DNA from: Muricea muricata
Taxonomy: Eukaryota > Cnidaria > Anthozoa > Malacalcyonacea > Plexauridae
Direction of reading: 5' to 3'
Length of the DNA: 64,000 bases
Assembly: GCA_963855995.1 (NCBI GenBank)
Contig: OY979727.1
Coordinates: 10,966,946 to 11,030,945 of the forward strand
The stretch's first letter is position 1. Every line of letters starts with the position of its first letter. The position numbers were made by a program, and so were the translations under genes. Below, piece after piece: positions 12,569 to 23,687 of this stretch. Below the pieces are notes generated by a model. It ran no database searches and had not been told where the DNA came from. It was given only the letters and a program-made list of their open reading frames with translations.

Positions 12569-15500
12569 ATGCCAAGATCGTTTTTGGTTAAAAAAGTAGA
12601 AATCAGAAGTACGGCATTTTTGGATGGAACTCAAAAGCAAAGCGATTTCATTGCTGTTGGAAATATGCCTGTGCAAGGTAATGTATATCTATATCCTTTA
12701 ATTATTGTATTTTGTTATATAAAAAGTCAAGCATTTTATAATTCCCCCTCCAGATATGCCAGACTAAGCTATACCAAATTCCTTGCATGTATAATCGCAT
12801 CAAGCATATTAGTTTGATATGTGATCGTTCTTGCCTGAATACTGTGTAAAGAATAGAGCATACTTATGTTTGCAAGAATCACACAACTTTCATTGAATTC
12901 AAAACAGCTCATTTTCAAATTTAGCATGTTTTAAAGTAATTCTTGTTAATTTTAAAATGGGATCGAAGTAAACCTGACTAAATTGTATTCACAAATTATT
13001 GCTACAGGAAGGTTCCAAAAAACTGAGCGACAATTTTCCTTGCATTTAGATCAAGAGAAAAGCAACGTGGAGAAAAGTGAACTCGTGGCGGCGAACGCAA
13101 ACTTGGTTTGCAAAGAAAAAACGGTGAAAGAGATAAGGAATGATGTCGAAACGTCTTATATTTCCACAGCGTCCAACACACTTCGTAAGATGCAATCATC
13201 TGTTGACACCGGTGTGAAGGCGTCGAGGGGGAAAAACAGCAACGATATTGTGATTTCTTCAAGCAAAGTTCCAACAGTTGTACCACAACTGGCCAGGAAA
13301 AAGTCCAGAATTTTCGAAGATTTGCCAAAGTTGTTTGAGTCAAGCGTTCCAGAGAGTCAGAAGAATCCTGAAAGCATGACAGTGGATCGTCAGGCTACTC
13401 ACTTGCAGTTTCAAGAAGGTTTGTGTTTTTCATACGAAGTTTATATAGGAGCTAGCGTTACAGGGCGCCAAGTTTTGAGACAAAATCATGTATAGATCTA
13501 ATGATTTATTAACGGGTTATAACTGCCACTGCACCAAAAATATCCCGCTGCACCAAAAATATCGTAATATATGATACACTGTTGAACCTTGCCAAATGGT
13601 ACTGGAAAAATCCCTATTGTCTCCATTTGCGTAAGAAGATATTAGAGGCTGATGTTTGTGGTGCTACTCTGAGTGTATACGAGCAACCTGAAAAATATGC
13701 CCAAACAGAGCTGGAATCGAATTTGCGATCTTCGGAATGCTAGCGCGCAATGTTCTGCTAATTGAGCTACGTGGTTAGGTTAGTCAAGTATGTGATATTT
13801 CAAGACTGGACTCAGTTCCGAAATATCCTATGCTTTAACCAACCTACCGCTAGCCTAGCTCTGTTGCTAGAGCATTAGGCTGGCATTCCAAAGATCGTAG
13901 GTTCGATTCCAAGGCATATTTTGTAGCTTGCCTGGTGTGGAGATAAAATAAAACCACAAGCATCATCTTCACCTGAGTCCATAACGCCAAAATAACATAT
14001 TTAGGTAACATACAAGTGATCTACACTTTCTGAAAGATCTGCATGGTTTGTACACCCCATAGTGTTTACTCTAACCATGATAAACTCCTAGACGAACTCC
14101 TAATCTCTTCCCCTCCCACTTTGTCATTCCTATGCAAGTGGCGTTCTGGAGTGGCTAGTATAACTGGATAAGATTAGATTAACTAGTTTAGGTGTGTCTG
14201 TGATTGTGATCTTCTTGTACCCGTAAACCTCAAATCAGATTAGGAAAAGTTCCAAAGCCGCACCCTTTTTGTTAAAGAATCTATCCAAGAAACACAAAAC
14301 AGTGCATTAATGTTTCAGCATTTTGGAGTTAAAGTCAGTTTTTATATCTTCTGAGTTTAACATCCCTCGTGTGATTGCATTTTTATGCGTTTCTGAGGCA
14401 GTTGAAAAAACACTATATAGCGCTATCCACCGTTCGTACAACAGTCCTCTGTATTTTAAACGGTCAAAATAAATCAAACGGTGCCAAGTTGAATACTGCA
14501 CGAGTTTTTTTTATTCAGGCCTACACACGTAAAAATCTCACAACTTGTAACAAGTCTGCAGACAAGCCGTCAACAAGATGTGCTCGCACTGCTTGTTCCA
14601 AAGTTGTCAACAAGTTGTTCCAAACTTGTTGACAACTTGTAACAAGCTTGACAAAAATATCAGACTTGTTACAAGGTTGTTCTAACAACTCTGATACAAT
14701 CCTGTTGTTGCAAGTTTGTTACAAGATTGACAACACAAGGCTGTAACAATATTGTTATATCATGCTGTATCAGTCTTGTTGGAATAATCTTGTAACAGGT
14801 CTGATAGTCCCATCAAGCTTGTTACAATTTGTCAACAGCTTGTTCCAAACTTGTTCCAACAAATTCGGAACAAGCAGTGCGAATACATCTTGTCAACAAC
14901 TTGTGAACAGACTTGTTACAACTTGTTTGCAGGTCTGTAGCAACTTGTGCGTTTTTACGTGTGTACCTGAAGTATAAAGTTAGCGTAGTTTAGGTTTCCT
15001 CCAGTAGAAACATCGCATCAATAAGAGATGATCCTTACTGAACCTGTATATAGAGAGTACTGTTTAAAAATAATAGACCAATGCAATCCATTCTGAATCC
15101 ATTTTCAAGCCATTCCTAGCTCCTGGGGGCAGTTCTTCAAAGCTGGGTTAGCGCGTTAACCCTAGGTTAAAATTTAACCCACTTATTCTGTATTTCTACA
15201 CATCCGTTTATTTCAAAACTTCAGAAACCAAAACTACTATTCATCCAGACTGGATTGCTGAAGAAACTTTTCCAAGTTTACAAAAAACTGCTGGGAAATT
15301 TCGTTTGACTTTTAAGTTATCCAGGGTTATTCTAGCCGGCTTTTAAACCCTGGGTTATATTTCTAAGCAGAACATTAGCATAAACGATGTTCGATTTTAG
15401 ACAAATATTTCCCTCTAAACATACATGTTCAGAATTATTTGTTGTAAGAAAATTCTCAATTATAAAATCGTGTCAAAAGTCATTACGGGTGGCAACAACA

Positions 15501-16922
15501 ACAAACTTATCAAAAAACGAAATCTAACTTTTGCTGGTGTCCAAGCGTCTCAAGCGGATATCATTGTGGCGCTGGAAAAAACCCAGCCATTCTTGCAACA
15601 CGTCCGTGCTGTCTTTTCTCTGACTGCGCAAATTTTAACTTTAGATATTAGGATCATCAAACTACGTTAATATAAAACATTAGCAGGGGGTGACCTGAAT
15701 ATCTTAATGAATCATGCAGGTAATTCAGCTGAGGTTGACATGGACAATAGCCAAATGTGCAATATGTGCGCGCCAAAAATAATATGAATATTATAGTCTT
15801 AAATGACATCTGCACATCAGTGGCCTGGCGGAATTGTAAGTAAAAAGTATTTAGCCTGATATTTATTGTCGCTCATATTGCACATTTGACCATTGTCGAT
15901 GTCGAGCTCAATTGAATTAGCTGTATTTAAAAGATTCCATGAGAATAGTTAAAATTGGTACTGTCCATATGATTTCTACCAGTTTTATGTCTATGATTTC
16001 TATAATCATATCTAATTATCTCTCTGTCTCTCTTGATCCTGTAAAATACATCTCTTACTATCAGAATTGGAAACGAAGTTGAAAATTCTATTTTTTTTTA
16101 GCAGGCGTGTTCTACCGAAATTACCCGGAAAGTTCGACCCTGCCGGTGCAGCCGTACGGATATGAATCCCCGTACTTCCGACCTTACTGGAATTACGGTC
16201 ACCAGTCCGCACAAGCCAGACAATTTTATGCCGCACACCACCCCTGGCTGGAATACAAGCAGGCTCAACGTGCTTTACTGCACGAACGCTCATTGGCTAT
16301 GCATCAACCAATGAGGTACGAGGGTGAACCCTCATTGGCTGTGTATAGACCAATGGGAAATGGAAATGAGCCCCGCTCATCATCGAATCAGCCAATAGGG
16401 AACAAAGAACAGAACACCCAAAGAAAAGCATCGAGAGTACAAACAGATCGACCAAAACCGAAATCCAAGAAGTTGCATACCTGTCCAATATGCGATAAAA
16501 TTTTCACTCAATCCGTAAGCTTGAAACAGCATATGATCGTCCATTCGTCGGCCAAGCCTTACAAATGTACCTGCTGTTCAAAAAGTTTCAAACGGTCATC
16601 CACATTGTCAACCCATTTGCTCATTCACACTGGAATCCGTCCTTTCGCCTGTGAATTTTGTGGCAAGCGGTTCCACCAGAAATCGGACATGAAGAAGCAC
16701 ACTTTCGTGCACACGGGTCAGAAGCCTCATCGTTGCTTGCAGTGTGGAAAGTGTTTCAGTCAATCGTCGAATCTTCTGACGCATTGTAAAAAGCATGTCG
16801 GATTTCAACCGTTTTCGTGCGAGATTTGTGGCGCAACTTTTGTCAAGAAGATTGAACTTCGTAGGCATTGTTATAGACACGAGTTTAAAGTCGATGATGA
16901 GATTCCAAAAACATTTTCATGA
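12569..16922 (+). CDS. GFI1-like: GFI1/Senseless-type SNAG zinc-finger repressor
   Basis: Three exons join in frame: 12,569-12,677, 13,008-13,418 and 16,105-16,922 (stop TGA). They give 445 residues. Both introns are phase 1 with GT-AG ends (CAAG|GTAATG, CTACAG|G; AGAAG|GTTTGT, AGCAG|GC). Residues 1-9, MPRSFLVKK, form a SNAG repression motif that starts at the first ATG. Exon 2 encodes a polar linker. Exon 3 carries a Tyr/Pro-rich stretch (Y, F and P near 175-225) and five C2H2 fingers at about 299-432. The finger helices [18 protein letters not shown] and SQSSNLLTH match those of vertebrate GFI1 fingers 3-5, the DNA-reading ones. Members of this family are nuclear repressors that recruit LSD1/CoREST through SNAG and bind AATC-core sites; that is family knowledge. 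No sixth N-terminal finger is present. Exon 1 is 109 bases. The gene is convergent with TRIM A. Confidence 0.88.
13636..13985. repeat. Inverted pair of tRNA-derived SINE-like sequences
   Basis: This lies in intron 2 of the GFI1-like gene. A minus-strand tRNA-like unit (A-box TAGCTCAATTAGCAGAA, B-box AATTCGATTCC; about 13,715-13,785) faces a plus-strand unit (A-box near 13,855, B-box GGTTCGATTCC near 13,900). The flanks are also complementary (AACCTGAAAAATATGCC against GGCATATTTTGTAGCTTG), so the whole block is a foldback of about 350 bases. It may be a SINE that duplicated in inverted orientation, or a MITE that contains Pol III boxes. Confidence 0.6.
14522..14963. repeat. Foldback MITE with CTTGTTACAA-type internal palindromes
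   Basis: The tips are ACACACGTAAAAA on the left and TTTTTACGTGTGT on the right. The interior is made of repeated words such as AACTTGTAACAAG, AACAAGTTGTTCC and GCAGTGCGA, arranged so that the left and right halves are reverse complements. It lies in intron 2. Two small open frames inside it are by-products of the repeats. Confidence 0.75.
15126..15372. repeat. Short MITE-like inverted repeat (TTAACCC type)
   Basis: GTTCTTCAAAGCTGGGTTAG and AACCCTAGGTTAAAATTTAACCC at the left mirror CAGGGTTATTCTAGCC and AAACCCTGGGTTAT at the right. This is intronic, short and without coding potential. Confidence 0.5.
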
Positions 16923-17205
16923 AACTGCTTTTTTTTCTAAAATATGGCGACCAGAAGTCCAGAACTGGGGGATGGATAGCGTAATACATAACGGTCCGAT
17001 GTTTTTGGAGATAACCAAAATGGCGGTCAAAATTTGACTTGATCCGTCTTGTAGGTTAAACCACGCTCAGTCTAATTAAGGTTTTGGGGTACATCGCGCA
17101 AATTGTTCCCTTTATGCTGGGTAAAAAACAATAAGCAAATAAGAAGAAATATTGCTGAAACTAAGACATGTAGAATATTAAATAATTGGACGAATGGTAG
17201 TGCAA

Positions 17206-17336
17206 TAGACCCTTTCAGCCTGTATGTAAAATAACCCATTTCAGATCATGTGATCTGAAATGGCTTTCTTTTATTGGCCATTCAGCAATCATGTGCTCTG
17301 AAATGGGTTAATTTACAAGCAAGCTGAAAGGGTCTA
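17206..17336. mobile_element. Small MITE, unit A only
   Basis: The ends TAGACCCTTTCAGC and GCTGAAAGGGTCTA are inverted copies, with further pairing inside (CATTTCAGATCATGTGATCTGAAATG). The equivalent place in the B unit (about 24,705-24,715) reads straight through from GTGCAA to TTAACGCC without it. It therefore inserted into A after the A/B duplication, or was lost from B. Confidence 0.75.
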
Positions 17337-17433
17337 TTAATGCCAAAATCATACGATTACAAAATCAACTGATCGCGCAGCGGGAGGTTGCTTTGTTAAT
17401 CACGAGTATGATTTGGCATTAATTGCACGACTT

Positions 17434-17714
17434 GATTCGTTCTATTACTCATTAATTATATATCTTCTGTAATCAAGCGGTTTTGAAGAGGAGAAATCCT
17501 CAAATTCATCAATTTTGAAAAATTTTACAGCAAAAAAGAAAGCAAATTCATATTTTGTATCCTAAATGCTGTTTGGCTAGTTGTAAATACTAGGGTGATT
17601 TTCATTGGCTGTGGGTAAGGGTGCTATTAATGCTCAAATCGCAGTCCTGTAAACCAATGAAATTGCAGTATTTGCCACTGATTACAGAAGATATATAATT
17701 GATGAAGGAACGAA
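17434..17714. mobile_element. MITE shared by units A and B
   Basis: Left arm GATTCGTTC...TTAATTATATATCTTCTGTAATCA is complemented by TGATTACAGAAGATATAT and its continuation GAACGAA on the right. The same element is at about 24,809-25,090 in unit B, so it predates that duplication. Confidence 0.65.
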
Positions 17715-18556
17715 AACATCATTCAACATACGTCTTCACAAGTTAATTACAATTACTTGCTACGCATATATTGCTGTACCATTGTTTTTGTGGTTATACT
17801 TCCATCACGAAATAAGAACGACCAATCAAATCTCCAACCCTAACCGCTTAACCAGTTATATTTCACGACTGCGTTGTCATGGGATTATTACTATTGATTT
17901 ATTATTGTAACCGTTTTTCGCTGTAGATACGAATTAGGTATTCATAGTTAATTCACAGTAGTCAGTTCACACATACCTTCAAAAACAAAGACTTTGGATG
18001 TCGAATTTAGATCATTATACGTTTCAATAGCTTGAATACTTCATACACATGACAAATTTTAAACTTTGTGTGGTTTCATGTTAAAGATTGCGCAAATTTC
18101 ACGTTTAAGTGACATTGTCATCTATAGTGATGCACAGTGAAACATGATCATGTCAAATATGAACTATAAATATGAACATACTAACATACATGCTGTTTTA
18201 AAAAATACGGAGTTTAATATTACATCACATGTATTAATTTATCAACTTTCTGATGTAATCGATTTACTTAGATCCACTATGCAAGCATTGGTAATTTGGT
18301 AATTTCTGGCATATAATCATTAGCATGTTCATTACCAACTGTTTGCTGCACGACAAATTACCATTTTTGTTGAAATTACTGCAAATAATAAATCATTGTA
18401 TTCAAAAATATCATTTTTGCACATTCTTGTTAAATGTTTTCCAGCGTATCCCCCTCAGCAAAATGTTAGTTTGTCTTTTTGGTACAACGGAAGTCCCTTC
18501 GGCATTACACAACGATCACGGCAATGGATTATTAAATAGATCTTCTGCTGTCAAGG

Positions 18557-21500
18557 CTAGTTTTGCAATAAGTAAAACACTTCAATCTCACTCGGCGTAA
18601 ATGCACTGCTTCCCGCTAGAAGAGCACCTGCTTTAGCTGTACTTTTCTGGTATCCGTGTGGAAGCTCGTATGCGTTGCCAAGATTCGCGTAGCATTTCTG
18701 CGTAGGAGGATGACCTGAGATGAGTAAATCAATCCCCGACGAGATAGTACCATTTCCAAATATCGCCCCGTAATTTCTATTAGAAACAGTGGCTTCATCG
18801 GCCTTTAAAATAGATGACTTAAAAGGCATTAAGTTATCCTTGTTCTTCAGCGAAAACATGAACGAATTATTTGATGCATGTGCAGCAGCTAAATAAATAA
18901 AAAAATAGGCTTATATTTAACTGTTTTTATGGACAGCACGATATTAATTTTGAATTATGTTTCTAAAGGATACAAGAAGAAAGTCGATGTTTCAAGCCTT
19001 TACTTAGCAGAAGGACCTTCACTTAAATCTGACGTCCAGTTTCTGTTTGTATATCTTAGGTGGTGAAATATATACTATGTTCTTTCCACCTGTGCTAAAT
19101 GATTCATTTCTCTTCATATAGTTAAAGGTTAGTTCATTATGCTATTGACAGTGTTGTTCTCACCATTAATATTAAGCGTCAAACATACCCTCTCCTTCCC
19201 AGTTGGTATCCGTAAATCCTCCAAATATATATTCACCTACTTTCACCAAGACTACAGTTGGCACCTTCCCGTCACATTCTGCGTGGAAATCTTTGGCGTA
19301 CCAGCCATGTGTGGATGCTCTATAACAACGTTTCCAGGTGTGGCCTTCCTTGTAAAACCACTCAGATAATTGTTGAGCATATACATTCGTTTTAAGGATT
19401 GTTGAATCCTTAAAAAGCTGTGAGTCTACATTAATGCTAACATTGACAACTGCAAAAAAAGAAAACGGAGAAAAAATAATGAAAGATTCCTAAAGGACTG
19501 CTTATTGTTATAAGACGGTTGTAAATATATTTCATCGTGATGTTCCCAGCAAAATAACCCCCTGCTGAAAACTTATGTTTTAGTTTATTTTTATTTTAGC
19601 TCATTGTGCTTGTGAGATGTATTGCAAATTATATAGTGAGAACACAATACCTCTGCCAAAAAGCTGTGAGACCATATCAATCTGTAGTTGCTTTGTTTCA
19701 TACCACCTTTGTTTCATAGCAACTTGCTTTGGCAAATTTTTAGATTCTATCTTCACCTTTTCTAGTCTGTCTTCAACCAAATTTCGTGATTCGATAATTT
19801 CCTCATCACTGCCCTTTTGCAACACGTTGTTAGACACATTTCTAGCACACTTCACTTTGTCCAAAATAGTTTTCCCTTTAGTTTGTTGTTCAGTAAGTTT
19901 TTCCTGGAGTTTGGTATACATCTGATCAACAACACCGACTTTTTCCTCGAAAACATCTTCAACCGCCTTTATGATTTCATTCTTCTGCTTGGAAATCTCT
20001 TCTTTGGCATTATCTGCTGCGTTTTTCAATGCCGTCTTTGCATCAGTGACGGTTTTTAATGACTTCTCTGCCTCAACTTGTTTGTCACCCAGTGCTTTAC
20101 AACAGATCTGCAGTGCCTGTCGGTGCTGTTCTACGACTTTCTCAACAGGATGACATAAATGCTCAGGTCTGACATGACTGAAGTCCATGCAATACCTAAG
20201 AGATGAAGACATAGGCTATTTCACATTATGCCATAACATATAGAGATTTACCCGAAATAAACGGGTGAGATAATAATCGTTAGAGAAGCGAATAAGCGTT
20301 TTCATAGGTCTTACGATTTCTCTCGCTAGTGCAAAATTATCGTATCTGCATTTTGATTGGCTATACAATTTTTCTCAATAGTGAATTGTCATTTTGCTCA
20401 CAACATGGCCGCCGTGTTGGGCAAGGATTGGGAGAGAAAGGATTATTTGGCTTGGCTTTTCTATTTTTGGCTTTCTCGAATAAAAAAACATGGAATGGAA
20501 AGAGCTTTGACTCACTATTTAGGCCAAATAACGAAGAAATAAACGGTATGAATCTGTTTTGGGAGTTCAATATCTTGTTTCGACATTGTTCGCCTTTGAC
20601 AGGCTTCCAGTGTCGAAATACTCTCTATATGTATGGCATAAACGAATTACTGCATGGTTGTCTCGTTTGTACGATTTTTATTATGTACTACTTATTGTGA
20701 ATGATTGCGAAACTTACTCGTTCGCTTAGCAGTCTTTCAACACTCGTGCATAAAAATCGTACGCACTCGCCAACCATGCGGTAATCTCTATAAATGGAAT
20801 GATAAAACATAATCGGATGTCTCGAGCAAAGACCCTTCGTCTAGCCTAATTCGTGACTAAGGGCCAATAAAAAAATTTCACCTTTCGTGTGGTTTTGACT
20901 GCACTACTTACACTGGCAATGTTAGCTCTATATACATTTTCCATAGAAACGACACACGTGAAAATTTCCACACCCAAAGTGCAGTTTCGAATGGCAATTA
21001 ATCCGGTTAAAAATTACTTGAGAAGTTCACCTTTGCTACTAAAAAACTACGAATTGGTGCATAAATAACTATTTTTATCGCGCCCCGTGTGCGTAGTTTG
21101 TAACTAATGTCTTATACTTTTTTGATCACGTGTGAATTTGATATGGGCTACTAAAATTGTAGACAGTATCTTTCATTGCCCATCGTGATAGTGGGCGTTA
21201 AATGACGCCTAACTTAGTGTGGACATTGCATGATATGGTGTAGCCGCATGACTCTCTTCTCCACAGTGGTTTTGAAAATTCCACTGTACTCCTTTAGTTT
21301 TCCGTAATTTATGCGAGGAGCCGCTGACAGTGCAACTTGCAGGCGGAAGCTTCCGCGCGCAAGTTGCACCGTTAGCGGTTCTTCGCAAAAAGTAAGGAAA
21401 ACTAAAGGAATTCAGAGGAATTCTCCAAACCTATGCAAAGGAAACGGGCCACAGGCATGGTTGGCCGTCATAGCCGTACAAACTAGCCCAGCTCTAATAA

Positions 21501-22133
21501 AAGGCTATTTTGAATTAATCAACCTAAAACAAACCACCAAACAATCCAATAACTAGTTTCAATTGAATACCTGCAAATTAGCACTTGACATGATTTGCAA
21601 TAAAACTTGAGCTTCTTAGTGGTATGTTCTTTACAACGCATCGCGCCCGTGATGTTAGACTGATTTTCAGGCTTTTTTAATTCTCGTATTGTGAGCACTG
21701 CATGGCTCTTAAAACCGGGCCAATTTTCGTGAGCTTTCAGACATTCTTCGCACAAGAATGCCTCGCATGAAACGCAACGACAACAGGAAGGCTTCTCGTT
21801 GTGGTTTGAACACTTCCAGACGTTCGTCGAGCGTTCGGCGTTCAAGACATCAACCATGTTTCGAATGAAGTGACTGCCACGCATATTGGCGACATCTTCG
21901 TTCTCTTTTAAAGGGAAAAGAGTTCTACAACAAGGACACTCGAATTCTTCGATCTTCTTGCCGGCTTTGGCAGCTTTCTCGCGATGTTTGGCGACGTAGT
22001 TCTCCAAGCAATGCTTGCAATACGAATGAAAACATGGCAAGGTACGCGGCTCTTGTAGTCGCTCAAGGCAAACAGAACAACAAAGCAGGCTTTCTACTTT
22101 GTCGACAGGAATACTGTCAGGTAGCGCAGCCAT
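18557..22133 (-). CDS. TRIM-TLDc protein, copy A (RING, two B-boxes, coiled coil, TLDc)
   Basis: Four exons on the minus strand: 22,133-21,571, 20,195-19,651, 19,449-19,189 and 18,888-18,557. They join in frame to 566 residues. The start is the ATG right before AALPDS; upstream in-frame ATGs lie in sequence that the copies do not share. A C3HC4 RING spans 19-69 (C19, C22, C34, H36, C39, C42, C66, C69). B-box 1 is at about 107-150 and B-box 2 at about 165-205, split by intron 1. A long coiled coil (about 205-345) follows. The TLDc domain fills exons 3-4 (SEWFYKEGHTWK, RASTHGWYAKDFH, YIFGGFTDTNW, EIEVFY near the end). It should be an E3 ubiquitin ligase; TLDc domains elsewhere act in oxidative-stress resistance and V-ATPase binding. 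RING-to-TLDc is not a vertebrate TRIM layout. Introns contain hairpin elements. Confidence 0.88.
20405..20542 (+). CDS. Candidate microprotein in TRIM A intron 1 (45 aa)
   Basis: ATGGCCGCC opens a frame of 45 codons ending in TAA, antisense within intron 1 of TRIM A. A matching frame of 46 codons exists in TRIM C intron 1 (33,872-34,012). The two share MAAVLGKDWERKDYLA at the start and SRIKKHGMERALTHYLGQ near the end. They differ in a block of about ten codons in the middle, yet both stay in frame. This may be a real small gene, a mobile-element exon, or chance preservation after a recent duplication. No function is known to me. Confidence 0.25.
   Translation: MAAVLGKDWERKDYLAWLFYFWLSRIKKHGMERALTHYLGQITKK
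20648..20783. repeat. Intronic hairpin element (TRIM A intron 1)
   Basis: Arms 20,648-20,680 and 20,751-20,783 pair: TACTGCATGGTTG at one end, CAACCATGCGGTA at the other, both running into GTACGATTTTTA/TAAAAATCGTAC. The same structure lies in TRIM C intron 1 at 34,118-34,253. Confidence 0.6.
21262..21435. repeat. Inverted-repeat element in TRIM intron 1
   Basis: The central arms GCGAGGAGCCGCTGACAGTG and its near-complement ending CGGTTCTTCGC flank a GCGGAAGCTTCCGCG turn. The pairing extends outwards (CCTTTAGTTTTCC against GGAAAACTAAAGG). Damaged versions are in TRIM B intron 1 (about 27,970-28,085) and TRIM C intron 1, where another MITE has inserted into it. Confidence 0.65.
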
Positions 22134-22343
22134 TTTTTGGCAGTAAAACGAGCACAGAATCGAGATATTACACGATTCTGCGAAAACGAAAGTTGTATTC
22201 TGAATTTCTGAGACTGAACGCAATGTAAGCCGAAGTGGGGGAAATCAGAAAATGGACATGTACTAAAACCTGGGACGCCGAAACGAAATCATAAAAACAA
22301 GTTGAAATGACACAATACTACACGGGTACAGTGATTCTGCAGG

Positions 22344-22620
22344 AAATACATGCAAGCTATCATACCAGTCAATGTTCAAGGGGAGGTCATGTGAGCTTAT
22401 CTAGACACTGGTTCTGCCAAGAACTTTGTTTCTCGGAATGCAGTAAAAAAGCTAAATATGAAGCCAAAACGTCATGAACAAAGGGAAATTGTCACTTTGA
22501 ATGTAATGACAAAGCAATCAATGCCCATCTACAAAATTAAAATCAATGCCCTTAGTGGGGAAGCCCAAGAAGAAATAGAAGTAACGTGATCCAAACTGCC
22601 TGACAAATATCGCTGGAAAA
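22344..22620 (+). pseudogene. BEL/Pao-type retropepsin fragment (DUF1758-like), copy 1
   Basis: In one frame the sequence reads as part of an aspartic protease of the kind in BEL/Pao retrotransposons. The active-site motif LDTGSAKNFVSR is followed by a basic stretch (NAVKKLNMKPKRH) and SMPIYKIKI. A TGA lies four codons before DTGS and another interrupts the end. There is no gag, reverse transcriptase or LTR nearby, so this is a short dead fragment carried by the segmental duplication. Confidence 0.65.
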
Positions 22621-23069
22621 ACTGCCTGAAAATTTTCCTTTGAACATGCATGTTCAGAGTTATCTGTTGTAAGGCGTGAAGAAAATTCTCAATTATAAAA
22701 TGGTGTCAAAAGTCATTACGGTGTGTCTCAAGCTGACATCATCGTGGTGATGAAAAAAAAACTAGCCATTCTTGCAACACGTGCGTATTGAAATTAAGAA
22801 ATTCCTCTCTGACTGCGCAAATTTGAACTTTAGAATATTAGGATCATCAAACTAAGTGAATATACAACATTGGCAGGGGGGTGATCTAAATAGCTTTGTG
22901 GATCATGCAGGTAATTCAGTCAATGTTGACATGGACAATTGCTAAATGTGCAATATGTGTGCACCAAAAACGATACGAATATTATAGTTTAAATAACATC
23001 TGCACATCCGTGGCCTTGCGTAATTGTAAGTATAAGGTATTTAGCCTGATATTTATTGTCGCTCATTTG

Positions 23070-23466
23070 TAATACCCACGCTACGGCGAAGACCCTGCTA
23101 CCCACGCTACGGCGAAGACCCTGACACAGGCTGGTCACGTGGCACCCAAATTTTGGGTGCTTGACATTCGTACTTAGCAGGGGTAGGTTGGCCCATCAAT
23201 GTTGCATGATGTTGGCTTTGTTTGAACAGGCCTTTAGATTACAACAGCGTGATGCAAACACAAAAGAAAGCAAAGATATGGTTTTAGAGTCAGATGACTT
23301 CCCGCTTTGTCGGTCTCCCTTGTTGTTTGACAATAATTTGTGATAACGCGTTTTTACCTACCCCTGCTAAGTACGAGTGTCAAGCACCCAAAATTTGGGT
23401 GCCACGTGACCAGCCTGTGTCAGGGTCTTCGCAGTAGCGCGGGTAGCGGAGGTGAAGACCCTGTTG
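23070..23466. mobile_element. 397-bp MITE with 9-bp target duplication
   Basis: The direct repeat GCTCATTTG flanks it exactly (23,061-23,069 and 23,467-23,475). The paralogous site in unit C (36,341-36,349) has one uninterrupted GCTCATTTGACC, which is the empty site. The long terminal inverted repeats include GCGAAGACCCTGACACAGGC and CAAGCACCCAAAATTTGGG. The left end carries a tandem duplication of a 26-base piece. The interior has no transposase. A 9-bp duplication fits a Mutator-like origin, among others. Confidence 0.85.
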
Positions 23467-23687
23467 GCTCATTTGACCATTGTCGATGTCGAGTTCAATT
23501 GAATTAGCCGTATTTAAAAGATTCCATGAGAATAGTTAAAATAGGTACTGTCCATATGATTTCTACCAGTTTTGTTCCATGATTTCTATGATCAGATCTA
23601 AATATCTCTGTCTCTCTTGATCCTGTAAGATACATCTCCTATTGTCAGAATTGGAGACGATGTTGAAAATTCTATTTTTGTTAGCAG

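Larger units (their letters stand above)
16923..18556. other. Convergent intergenic region between GFI1-like gene and TRIM A
   Basis: The two genes end facing each other. The region contains a young MITE (17,206-17,336) and an older inverted-repeat element (17,434-17,714), and otherwise AT-rich DNA. Most of it is repeated in the B unit at 24,423-25,589, with a deletion there. Confidence 0.6.

Noticed and set aside
7301..14963. CRISPR array
   Set aside because: The tandem and palindromic repeats have no regular short repeat plus unique spacer pattern, and the sequence is eukaryotic.
15425..15670. Extra coding exon before the zinc-finger exon
   Set aside because: The 81-codon frame lies in intron 2. 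The duplicated versions at about 22.65 and 46.0 kb carry frame breaks, and the peptide has no recognised motif.
16608..16880. Minus-strand frame over the zinc fingers (also in the copies)
   Set aside because: Shadow of the finger exon; regular spacing of fingers keeps the opposite strand open.
19617..20153. Plus-strand proteins opposite the coiled-coil exons (also at 26.8-27.2, 33.0-33.6, 41.1 and 50.6 kb)
   Set aside because: They are antisense shadows of the TRIM coiled-coil exon and recur only because that exon is duplicated.
23161..23343. Small protein in the 23-kb MITE
   Set aside because: It lies inside an element with no transposase features, and the paralogous unit lacks the whole segment.
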